Part shown: piece by piece, positions 8,016-14,189 of the stretch
Layout: every line of letters begins with the position of its first letter
Position numbering within the stretch: position 1 is the stretch's first letter
Program-made: the position numbers and the translations under genes
From: Butyricicoccus sp.
GTDB lineage: Bacteria; Bacillota; Clostridia; Oscillospirales; Butyricicoccaceae
Reading direction: 5' to 3'
Assembly (NCBI GenBank): GCA_031293105.1
Contig: JAUMSA010000147.1
Coordinates: 1 to 14,189, forward strand
Length of the DNA: 14,189 nt
Notes under the pieces: generated by a model
The model's database searches: none
Told to the model about the DNA's origin: nothing
Seen by the model: only the letters and a program-made list of their open reading frames with translations

Positions 8016-9236
8016 TCAGGTATATTCATAATGCGGATAGGATTTGATCTGCGTACACTGTATTCCGGGTTCAATAGTATTTGCTGAATAATAAGCACCG
8101 CCGGAACAATACTGACAGGCTTTTAGATACGGTTTGTCCAGTTCTGCCTGAATGGCTGATTTGGTTTGCTCCGGATCGATATGAACAAGATCGACAAATT
8201 CACAATCGTCCTGTGGAATCGCATGCATGGCATATTGGTAGGCAATGCGTCCACATCGGAACCATTTTCCATCTTTAAGGGCAACGCATTGGTTTGCAAA
8301 ACATGTTTTTGCAACTCTTTTTAGTTCAGCTTCTGAATATCCGCGGTACGAAAAATCACCATAATCCACCCACTGCGATTCTTTGGTATAAACAGCATAT
8401 AAAATATGATATTGATCCAAAAGGTTGCAAAGTTGTGCGATTTTCTGCTGCGGGGCGCCATAATCACTGATATTGACAATGAGACGTTTACACTGACGCA
8501 TGATTTGCAGCAAATGTTCATTTGGCATGATCGTAGCATTTGTTACAAGTGACATACGTGCAAACGATTGGAAAGTATCACAGAATATACAGAATATAAT
8601 ATATTGATCCAAATTTGGATGACATAAGGGTTCTCCGCCTAAAATGGATAGTTGCAACGCATATGTGTGTGATAATAGGTTGCGGATCGCCGGCTTGTCC
8701 TGTTCGAAATCACTGTTTTGGGGCGATTTTTGATAATCCACCAATGCTACACAGCCGTCACAGCAAAGCGTACATTTTTCGGTAATATTTAAGTTGAGAT
8801 TGCGCAGGATAACATTGTCCCCATTGTCATATTGACGCAGGAAAAAGCCTTCCTGCACATCAAACAGCGAACCGGTATAGTCTGCCGTTTCCGCATCATC
8901 CCATGCGGTACCGCTGAATACCCAATAGTAATCAATCAGCGTGCAGCCGATTGGCTGCAATTTTTCGCGAAGGTCTTTTAGAAAACGCAGGGAACAGATA
9001 ACAACAATATCTTGCGGCGAGATATATTCAACTGGATGCAGCGGGTAGGAGAGAAACTCCGATTTTTTGGCCGACCAGTAGGTATCACAGAAGCATTTTA
9101 CGGGAATCCCCTGCTTTTGGCAGGCAAGGAGCGTTGCCTTTGCAACATTACCAGCCCCGAACAGGACAACCGGCTTGGCCGCCTGCTGCATCATTTCCAG
9201 ATATTTTTTACCCTCCATGGGCATGTCAAATATCAT
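8016..9236 (-). CDS. Radical SAM protein with N-terminal Rossmann-like module
   Basis: This is a 406-residue protein. Residues about 20-105 form the Rossmann-like module (PVVLFGAGNVAK at 22-33, FCDTYW, and DIVVICSLR at 76-84). The radical SAM core follows with CX3CX2C at Cys155, Cys159 and Cys162 and LGGEP at 199-203. Cys312, Cys317, Cys328 and the pair Cys374/Cys377 in ACQYCSGG probably bind an auxiliary cluster. It has the same layout as the protein at 2250-3425 and shares VNISDYG, HILY and MHAIP with it. The gene is visibly more AT-rich than that paralog. The start at 9236 overlaps the preceding gene by 11 bases and has AAAGGG about 10 bases upstream. Later in-frame ATGs at 9224 and 9218 lack a site. 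The substrate is unknown. Confidence 0.85.
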   Translation of the reverse strand: MIFDMPMEGKKYLEMMQQAAKPVVLFGAGNVAKATLLACQKQGIPVKCFCDTYWSAKKSEFLSYPLHPVEYISPQDIVVICSLRFLKDLREKLQPIGCTLIDYYWVFSGTAWDDAETADYTGSLFDVQEGFFLRQYDNGDNVILRNLNLNITEKCTLCCDGCVALVDYQKSPQNSDFEQDKPAIRNLLSHTYALQLSILGGEPLCHPNLDQYIIFCIFCDTFQSFARMSLVTNATIMPNEHLLQIMRQCKRLIVNISDYGAPQQKIAQLCNLLDQYHILYAVYTKESQWVDYGDFSYRGYSEAELKRVAKTCFANQCVALKDGKWFRCGRIAYQYAMHAIPQDDCEFVDLVHIDPEQTKSAIQAELDKPYLKACQYCSGGAYYSANTIEPGIQCTQIKSYPHYEYT

Positions 9237-10209
9237 GCTGGTTCACCCTTTCTAAGATTTTCTGTTCATGGCCGTCAATAATATCGCTGGGGTTGCTGAA
9301 TTGCGAAAAGCGTGTGCAGCCCTGACAAATGGCACAGGTTGGCGTCTGCTTTTGCAACAGGGATTTTTGCAGCACCATGAATTCCTCGTCCCATAAATCT
9401 TTGAGGGGCTTGTTAAAAATATTTCCCATGGGCGGTGCAGAGGTCTCATAGCGATTGGTCAGGCAGCAGGGGAAAACATCGCCAAAATCATCGATGAAAA
9501 GCGTATAAAAAGGCAGGGAACAGATCTCCATATGAGACGTATCAAACTGAAATTTGTTGGAGGATTCCTCGGGATGGAGGGCATATTCCCCAATGCACTG
9601 CTCCACAAAAAGGGAATCCGCATGGCCGTCAAACATTTGATAAAACTGTTCCTCTTCCCCATCATCCAAAGCGATATCGATCACTTTTATGTGCAGGGTA
9701 CACTGTTTGCGATGTTCATAAAAGTAGAAAAGCTGCTCTTTGATGCGGTCAAAATCGACGGCTGTCTTGCAGATTTTTTGATATTTTTCCGAGGTAATAC
9801 CTTGCAGTGAGACTTTGAGCGTATCCAGTCCGGCATTGATCAAACGGTCAGCATAGGTATGGGTGAGCCGATTTGCATTGGTGATGACCTTAACCTGGCC
9901 TGCCAGCCCACGCTGCTTGAGCAGCGCGATCATATCCGGCAATTCGGGGTTCAGGATGGTTTCACCGTTAGCGACAAAGGATACCTGTTTAATCGACTGA
10001 GGAAAGGCAGCTAGCTGATTGGCGAGCACAAGAAACTGCTCCAGCGTTAACATGGAAACATTGCGTTGCTTATTTGTAAGACCGCAGTAGATACAGCGAA
10101 AATCACAGATGTTGCAAGGGGAGATTGTAATGCCAAACGGCGTATCCAGGGGAAGTACCTGATACAAGGCCGCCCGATTCTGGTCGGTTGTGGCAATGTG
10201 CTTACTCAT
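9226..10209 (-). CDS. Radical SAM protein with SPASM/Twitch-like C-terminus (copy 2 of tandem pair)
   Basis: This is a 327-residue protein. The SAM cluster motif is at Cys35, Cys39 and Cys42 (NICDFRCIYCG). The SAM-amine motif is the variant ANGETILNP (80-88). VITNANRLT and LKVSLQG follow, as in MoaA/SPASM-type enzymes. The C-terminal part has Cys230, GDVFPCC (Cys248, Cys249), MGNIF, LKDLW, then Cys292, Cys295 and Cys298. This is the usual layout of SPASM or shortened Twitch domains that carry auxiliary [4Fe-4S] clusters. It is paralogous to the product of the preceding gene, with the three SAM-cluster cysteines at identical positions. The gene overlaps the preceding one by 8 bases. The start at 10209 is fixed by a ribosome binding site; a longer reading from 10245 is not needed. 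No precursor peptide is adjacent, so a non-peptide substrate is more likely. Confidence 0.85.
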   Translation of the reverse strand: MSKHIATTDQNRAALYQVLPLDTPFGITISPCNICDFRCIYCGLTNKQRNVSMLTLEQFLVLANQLAAFPQSIKQVSFVANGETILNPELPDMIALLKQRGLAGQVKVITNANRLTHTYADRLINAGLDTLKVSLQGITSEKYQKICKTAVDFDRIKEQLFYFYEHRKQCTLHIKVIDIALDDGEEEQFYQMFDGHADSLFVEQCIGEYALHPEESSNKFQFDTSHMEICSLPFYTLFIDDFGDVFPCCLTNRYETSAPPMGNIFNKPLKDLWDEEFMVLQKSLLQKQTPTCAICQGCTRFSQFSNPSDIIDGHEQKILERVNQHDI

Positions 10210-11203
10210 GAAGGTTCCACCTTTCCAGAATGGCTTCCCGAGCATCGTCCAAATAGTTTTCCGGGCGCATTAAATTTTTCCAGATCGTGCAGTTGGAGCA
10301 AAGGGGGAGCTGGTCGATTTGGCCGCGCAGCATGCTCTCGCATAGGGTATGGATGTGCTGATTCCATACTTCTTTGAGAGAATGGGTATAAATGTTGGAA
10401 ATATGAAATTCCGTGTTGCAGCAGGGGACAATATCCCCATTTTCCATGATGTCCAGGAAATAAAACGGGAAATAGCAGACTTTTGCGTTATGGATGTCCA
10501 GGCTGTCATCCCAACGGTTGCGCTCATCGATAATTCTTCCATTTTCATCGGTTTCATTGAGGTTTTCGATTTGCACAAAATCTGCGATCGGCTCGAAAAT
10601 CTCAAAAAAGCGTTTGTCCTCTCCGGCGGCAAAATCCAGGGCCGCATCGGCACATTTGATATGGAGTTTGCAGCTTCCGCGGATGGAGGAGAAATAGGTG
10701 AGTTCATTTACCAAATGGTCAAAATCCATATGCGCACCGCACATGGTGCGATAGACTTCTGAACGGATGCCCTGAATGGATACCTTGAGGACATCCAAGC
10801 CGCTTTGGATGAGTTTTTCCGACCATGCATGGGTCAGCAGCAGGGCATTGGAGGAAATTTTGACTCGTTCCGCCACGCGTGCCTTCAACGCATGGATCAT
10901 ATCCGGAAGGTTTTGATTGACCAGCGGTTCACCGGGACCGATCAGTGTGATTTGCTTGATCGGTTCGCCGAACTCCTCCAATTGGGATACGATCCGTTCG
11001 AAGCAGTCGTCCGAAATTATGGTCGGCACATAGGTTTTGTTCTGAATGTCTTCCTGTTTCTTTTTCGATCCATGATAACAGTATTTGCATTGGATATTGC
11101 AAATGTTATTGGGAGAGATCGCGACCGAAAGAGGCGTCCGGAGGGGAATCATTTCGGATAATTGATTTAATTTTGTGAAGTTTGCTGTTGCTTTATTATT
11201 CAT
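10202..11203 (-). CDS. Radical SAM protein with SPASM/Twitch-like C-terminus (copy 1 of tandem pair)
   Basis: This is a 333-residue protein. The SAM cluster motif is at Cys35, Cys39 and Cys42 (NICNIQCKYCYHG). GPGEPLVN (89-96) is the SAM-binding GGEP equivalent, and ISSNALLLT and LKVSIQG follow. C-terminal auxiliary-cluster candidates are Cys243, Cys261-Cys262 (in ENGDIVPCC), Cys302 and Cys305 (LCSNC), with ISNIY and LKEVW between them as in SPASM/Twitch domains. It is the tandem paralog of the next gene. Clear differences are YCYHG against YCGLT after the cluster motif and an extra segment near residues 220-235. The start at 11203 is preferred over 11209 because the GAGG site then has a 7-base spacing. 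The upstream FkbM stop overlaps that ribosome binding site. Function in the pathway is unknown. Confidence 0.85.
   Translation of the reverse strand: MNNKATANFTKLNQLSEMIPLRTPLSVAISPNNICNIQCKYCYHGSKKKQEDIQNKTYVPTIISDDCFERIVSQLEEFGEPIKQITLIGPGEPLVNQNLPDMIHALKARVAERVKISSNALLLTHAWSEKLIQSGLDVLKVSIQGIRSEVYRTMCGAHMDFDHLVNELTYFSSIRGSCKLHIKCADAALDFAAGEDKRFFEIFEPIADFVQIENLNETDENGRIIDERNRWDDSLDIHNAKVCYFPFYFLDIMENGDIVPCCNTEFHISNIYTHSLKEVWNQHIHTLCESMLRGQIDQLPLCSNCTIWKNLMRPENYLDDAREAILERWNLHE
10217..10225 (-). promoter_or_regulatory. Ribosome binding site fixing the radical SAM start at 10209
   Basis: GAAAGGTGG on the - strand lies 7 bases before the ATG at 10209, inside the end of the preceding gene. It shows that the 12 codons further upstream in this frame are probably not translated as part of the protein. 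Confidence 0.6.
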
Positions 11204-11210
11204 GGTCATA

Positions 11211-11214
11211 CCTC
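11211..11214 (-). promoter_or_regulatory. Ribosome binding site fixing the radical SAM start at 11203
   Basis: GAGG overlaps the TGA stop of the FkbM gene and is 7 bases before the ATG at 11203, but only one base before the alternative ATG at 11209. Spacing therefore selects 11203. Confidence 0.55.
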
Positions 11215-12328
11215 ACAGTGCATAGCATACTGCATCCGTCAAGCCAGATCCATAGTGGCGCAGATAGATTTGATAGGAAGGATGCAGTTCTTTGATTTTC
11301 AGCGGCAGGTCCAGAATATCAAATCCACCGTGTTCAAACATATTTGTCAGATGATAAACACACACTGCAAGTTTTGGATGACAGCGGGCGATCGTCTGCC
11401 GGGCACCTAGCAGGGCCTTTTCCTCGCTGCCTTCAACATCCAGCTTGATCAGCGTTACATCTTTGTCCTCTACGATTTCGTCCAACGGTGCGGCTAAAGT
11501 CGGCACATTTCCAGTCTGTTCTACCATCGAACCGGAACCATGGGCATCAAAGAAAAGGGAAGATTCGCAATCCCAAAGAGCTTTTTCAATATAACGGATC
11601 GAACCCGAAAAATTCATGCGTCCTAGCCGCGCTTTGGCCTTATTGATGATATCGTGCATAGGTTCACATAAAAAATAGGTGTCAAAGGACGGTACCAGCC
11701 CGGAAAAGACCGAGAAGGTATCGCCCGTATAACCGCCGCCATCGACGACCGTTTCGTCGGCAGATAGGGCATACAGCGAAGCATCAAAATACATGGTTTC
11801 CTGCGACCGGATCTGCTCGATATACTGCGCATCAAAGGTGTGCAAGTAATTGAGATATCCGTATAAGACTTTCCGGGACTGCTCATCGGCCAACAGGGGA
11901 AGAAGCTTTTGCAGCTTGTCCTGATTGTTTTGAATAAGCGCCGGAACATCCAACTTGGATACTGCTGCATACCCATTGAATTCCTCAAAAATCAGATTTT
12001 CTGCCGAAAATCCAGCCTTTCGAAATTGCTGCATGATTTCCAGTGCATAGATACGCGAGCCGATTAAAATAATGGCATCGGGATGTTGTTCCGAAATCTC
12101 TGCAAAAGATAAAATCGGGATTTCGTGAAGCTTTTGACCGATTTTGTGTGTCGCATTGTCACCCAATCCGGCAATTTTAATGCCCAATTTCTGCATGACA
12201 CAAAGCAGATTTTCTCCAACCCCGCCAGATGGAAAAATAAAGATCTCGCGCTGCGTTGTTTTTAACCTTTGGATAACTTGTTCGATTTTATGGTAATCGG
12301 TTTGACTCAAAAGCGTCATTGGTTCCAT
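11213..12328 (-). CDS. FkbM-family methyltransferase with N-terminal Rossmann-like module
   Basis: This is a 371-residue protein. Residues about 27-110 form the same Rossmann-like module found in three other proteins of the operon (REIFIFPSGGVGEN at 27-40, GDN at 56-58, IPILSFAE, DAIILIGSR). Residues about 175-371 are an FkbM-type SAM-dependent methyltransferase: VDGGGYTGDT (195-204) is the SAM-binding motif I, CEPM (221-224) the acidic end of strand 2, IKLDVEGSE (294-302) the family signature, and YLRHYG (355-360) near the end. Family members usually O-methylate hydroxyl groups of sugars or polyketides, so methylation of a glycan residue is the likely role. The start at 12328 overlaps the preceding gene by 13 bases and has GAAGG 4 bases upstream. 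The ATG at 12319 would give a 4-base ATGA overlap and remains possible. Confidence 0.88.
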   Translation of the reverse strand: MEPMTLLSQTDYHKIEQVIQRLKTTQREIFIFPSGGVGENLLCVMQKLGIKIAGLGDNATHKIGQKLHEIPILSFAEISEQHPDAIILIGSRIYALEIMQQFRKAGFSAENLIFEEFNGYAAVSKLDVPALIQNNQDKLQKLLPLLADEQSRKVLYGYLNYLHTFDAQYIEQIRSQETMYFDASLYALSADETVVDGGGYTGDTFSVFSGLVPSFDTYFLCEPMHDIINKAKARLGRMNFSGSIRYIEKALWDCESSLFFDAHGSGSMVEQTGNVPTLAAPLDEIVEDKDVTLIKLDVEGSEEKALLGARQTIARCHPKLAVCVYHLTNMFEHGGFDILDLPLKIKELHPSYQIYLRHYGSGLTDAVCYAL

Positions 12329-14109
12329 GTATCCTTCCCGCCAAAGAACAGCTTGGCTGCGCCAACCACAGTGATGGCCATGGACTTCGGACGAGCCTGA
12401 CTATTTTGGTAAACATATTGCAGATCCTGCCGCAACTGTTCATCGAGAACCGGATTTTGCAGATTTTCCGCAAAATAGCTGTCCATATACTTACGAGATT
12501 TTGCATCGGTCTGGTACCAATAATCAAATGGCATGGACGCGATGCGGCTGGCTTTGATCTTTTCGTCCAGCTGGAAACGGTGGCGCAGTTTGGTCGGAAG
12601 CGGATCTTTGCTGCACCGTAGATACTGTGCCGGCGAACCGTAGCGCATCATCTTGCCGCACCACTTTTGCAGGCGGGTATCGTTATAGCGTGCGTTGAGT
12701 TTTTCCAGTTTGAACTGTTTTGCAGCTGGATATTTGGTAAACAGCCATTTGTGGTAGATGTAGTAATGTGCGCGTAGATTCATAGGAATACTCAAACAAT
12801 AATCTACTAAATCAGGGTACAGTCCAGGAAAAGAATCCGAAACGTCATAAACAGTTAGAGCACGCCCATTATTAAATTTATTGAAAAATACCGAATAGAT
12901 ACTATAAATATCTTCGGTTTCATATTGTTTCAAATGTTCCTTGGGGCATTTGTCAAGCAGCAAAGAACTATAAATATGCATAGGCTTTGTTGGAGGACAA
13001 TCTTTCGGAATCCCTTTGAAAACACCTGTCGTTAAAATAGCCTCTGAAAATCCCCCGCCGTGATTAAGCCCATATGTTTTATGATCGAGAGTAATGCTTT
13101 GTTCCGCTGGTGCAGTACAGTTGAGATAGTACATAAGTCCTTGTCCAACATAAACTGCTTCATCAATTAAACGCAGGAAATCATGTTTTCCTCCCGGTGT
13201 ATCGGTGGACATAAAGATGATTTTATTTTTGAGATAGAGCGAAATTTCACGGGCAATTTGCTCATCCGCATAATTTGGTTGACCAGTGGTGAGGTTTACT
13301 ACATTTTTATACCCCAGACTATCCGAAACAAAGGCGCAGGCACGGGAATCGGTGCCGCCGGTCAGGGTGCGCAGATGGACCGAATAGCCATACTGCCGGT
13401 CCTTTTCGTATTCCAGTCGGATTGCTTGCCGGAACCGACGGTCAATGCCGGCAATAATCTCCTCTTCGCTGGCCTGGCTCAGGTCATACGCGTGGTTGGT
13501 AAAGCGGTGGTAGCGGATGCTTTCATGGCCATTTGGGCCAAGCTTTAAGTAGCAGCCTGCTTCGATCTTTTTAATTTCCTTTACAAAGGTGTCATCGGTG
13601 CCCATGTAGCCATAGGTCATCATGAGATAGGCGGCATCGTTATTGAAATGATACGGGATCTGCTGCGCCTGCAACGTCTGGCAAATTTGAATGGGGAGCG
13701 GCGCGACGATAAAATGTTTGCCGTCAAAATAATAAAACATTACCTTGCTGGCATATTTGTTGGCGAATACATACCAGGTATCCTGTTTTTTATCTAAAAA
13801 TGCGCCGGCAAAGTTTCCAATCAGTTCGCTGTGGAAGGTTTCCCCTTTTTGTGCGGCCATGGTATGCAGCAGCTCAGGCATGGTGTTGCATTTATATTTT
13901 TTCTTGAGAATGGTATCGTTATAGATCACACCCTCCAGAACAAAGATGTAGTCTGCATCCTCACAAAAGACCTTATCCCGTAAGAACTTGTCGTTGGTTT
14001 TGCGGACAATTTCATAGGTTTCGTGGGGAATCTGCTCGGTGATGTCCGCGGTTTCCTTGGAAAACGAAGCAGGGATACCCTTCCAGTTGCTAATATAAAA
14101 TCCGGTCAT
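12316..14109 (-). CDS. Asparagine-synthase-like ATP-dependent amidotransferase lacking the glutaminase cysteine
   Basis: This is a 597-residue protein built like AsnB: an N-terminal Ntn-hydrolase-like region (about 1-200; LIGNFAGAFLDKK at 96-108 and FANKYASKVMFYY at 115-127 match the glutaminase-domain core), then a synthetase domain with the ATP-binding PP-loop LTGGTDSR (249-256) and QPNYADEQIAREI (277-289). The protein begins MTGFYISNW. There is no Cys2, so glutamine hydrolysis at this site is probably lost; ammonia or another amine may be used, or the enzyme may do adenylation chemistry as in other AsnB relatives. In glycan clusters such enzymes are credited with amidating uronic acids, which is an inference here. 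The start at 14109 has AAGGAG 7 bases upstream. The stop overlaps the FkbM gene. An AT-rich block at about 12780-13320 covers residues of about 264-443. Confidence 0.85.
   Translation of the reverse strand: MTGFYISNWKGIPASFSKETADITEQIPHETYEIVRKTNDKFLRDKVFCEDADYIFVLEGVIYNDTILKKKYKCNTMPELLHTMAAQKGETFHSELIGNFAGAFLDKKQDTWYVFANKYASKVMFYYFDGKHFIVAPLPIQICQTLQAQQIPYHFNNDAAYLMMTYGYMGTDDTFVKEIKKIEAGCYLKLGPNGHESIRYHRFTNHAYDLSQASEEEIIAGIDRRFRQAIRLEYEKDRQYGYSVHLRTLTGGTDSRACAFVSDSLGYKNVVNLTTGQPNYADEQIAREISLYLKNKIIFMSTDTPGGKHDFLRLIDEAVYVGQGLMYYLNCTAPAEQSITLDHKTYGLNHGGGFSEAILTTGVFKGIPKDCPPTKPMHIYSSLLLDKCPKEHLKQYETEDIYSIYSVFFNKFNNGRALTVYDVSDSFPGLYPDLVDYCLSIPMNLRAHYYIYHKWLFTKYPAAKQFKLEKLNARYNDTRLQKWCGKMMRYGSPAQYLRCSKDPLPTKLRHRFQLDEKIKASRIASMPFDYWYQTDAKSRKYMDSYFAENLQNPVLDEQLRQDLQYVYQNSQARPKSMAITVVGAAKLFFGGKDTWNQ
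12781..13320. other. AT-rich block inside the amidotransferase gene
   Basis: Hand count over nine 60-base lines gives about 205 G+C in 540, near 38%. The 60 bases immediately to the right (13321-13380) have 39 of 60 (65%), and the next three lines are 53-57%. On the left the change is more gradual: 42-45% at 12661-12780, then 57-58% at 12541-12660. The reading frame is intact across the block. The right edge falls just after the codons for the PP-loop motif. Confidence 0.7.
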
Positions 14110-14116
14110 ACGTAAA

Positions 14117-14122
14117 CTCCTT
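14117..14122 (-). promoter_or_regulatory. Ribosome binding site fixing the amidotransferase start at 14109
   Basis: AAGGAG lies 7 bases before the ATG at 14109 and overlaps the TAA stop (14121-14123) of the preceding gene. It shows that the frame open further upstream to 14172 is not used for this protein. Confidence 0.7.
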
Positions 14123-14189
14123 ATAATAAATGGTGTTGCTTGAGAAATGTCTTTTCCTGTTCGGTATACCAAGAATAGGTGTGCAGGAC
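14121..14189 (-). CDS. C-terminal fragment of a GT2-like glycosyltransferase (runs off the window)
   Basis: Only the last 22 codons and the TAA stop are in the window. They encode a tail with SWYTEQEKTFLKQHHLL. This aligns with the C-terminus of the GT2 at 7017-7994 (PWFTDSERHFLSDMHLL), sharing W, T, E, FL and HLL at matching positions, and more weakly with RWTTERENRL of the GT2 at 6045-7001. The gene therefore probably encodes a third member of this paralogous GT2 group. The gap to the amidotransferase start is 11 bases, with that gene's ribosome binding site overlapping the stop, so it belongs to the same transcript. The identification rests on a short tail only. Confidence 0.6.
   Translation of the reverse strand, partial: VLHTYSWYTEQEKTFLKQHHLL

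Noticed and set aside
9226..11209. A ribosomal peptide (RiPP) cluster around the SPASM radical SAM pair
   Set aside because: No precursor-sized gene, peptidase, leader-binding domain or peptide exporter is visible; the surrounding genes are glycan-type. It cannot be excluded beyond the right edge of the window.
14110..14172. Extension of the amidotransferase start to 14172
   Set aside because: It would overlap the end of the upstream glycosyltransferase reading frame, and the AAGGAG site is correctly placed only for the ATG at 14109.
1..14189. CRISPR arrays, tRNA or rRNA genes, insertion sequences, attachment sites
   Set aside because: I read both strands for regularly spaced repeats, cloverleaf-like segments and transposase motifs and found none.

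Overview
The window carries one PHP-domain gene on the + strand, facing a long, tightly packed operon on the - strand. The operon has eleven complete genes and one partial gene at the right edge, and fills about 13 kb (14189 down to 1150). Almost every junction is a 4-13 base overlap or a gap of at most 21 bases, and no promoter-sized gap occurs inside it. A strong hairpin at 1001-1042 sits between the convergent + gene and the - operon and probably terminates both.

In order of transcription the operon encodes: the tail of a glycosyltransferase (14189-14121); an asparagine-synthase-like ATP-dependent amidotransferase that lacks the glutaminase cysteine; an FkbM-family methyltransferase; two tandem paralogous radical SAM proteins with SPASM/Twitch-like C-termini; a radical SAM protein with an N-terminal Rossmann-like module; two related GT2 glycosyltransferases; a 463-residue radical SAM protein with an unassigned C-terminal region; a GT2 with a C-terminal Rossmann-like module; a second Rossmann-radical SAM protein; and a UDP-glucuronate decarboxylase-like SDR. 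This is a surface-glycan or glycoconjugate type of cluster (GT2s, sugar-nucleotide SDR, FkbM methyltransferase) that is unusually rich in radical SAM enzymes: five in 13 kb. One Rossmann-like module recurs in four proteins of three different enzyme classes, which I regard as the most interesting architectural signal. No polymerase, flippase, ABC exporter, peptide precursor or regulator is visible, so the product and its destination cannot be read from this window.

Composition is mosaic. The left part (about 1150-8000) is visibly GC-rich, with most sampled 60-base lines at 50-62% by hand count. The right part (8016-14109) is poorer, often 35-47%. The amidotransferase gene contains a sharply bounded AT-rich block at about 12780-13320 (about 38% GC by hand count) flanked by 53-65% DNA. 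This suggests the operon was assembled by exchange of pieces.

Organism: a bacterium with strong GGAGG-type ribosome binding sites, many oxygen-sensitive Fe-S enzymes and hairpin terminators. This fits an anaerobic Bacillota, probably class Clostridia and perhaps the Oscillospirales. That placement is inference from style, not from a marker gene.
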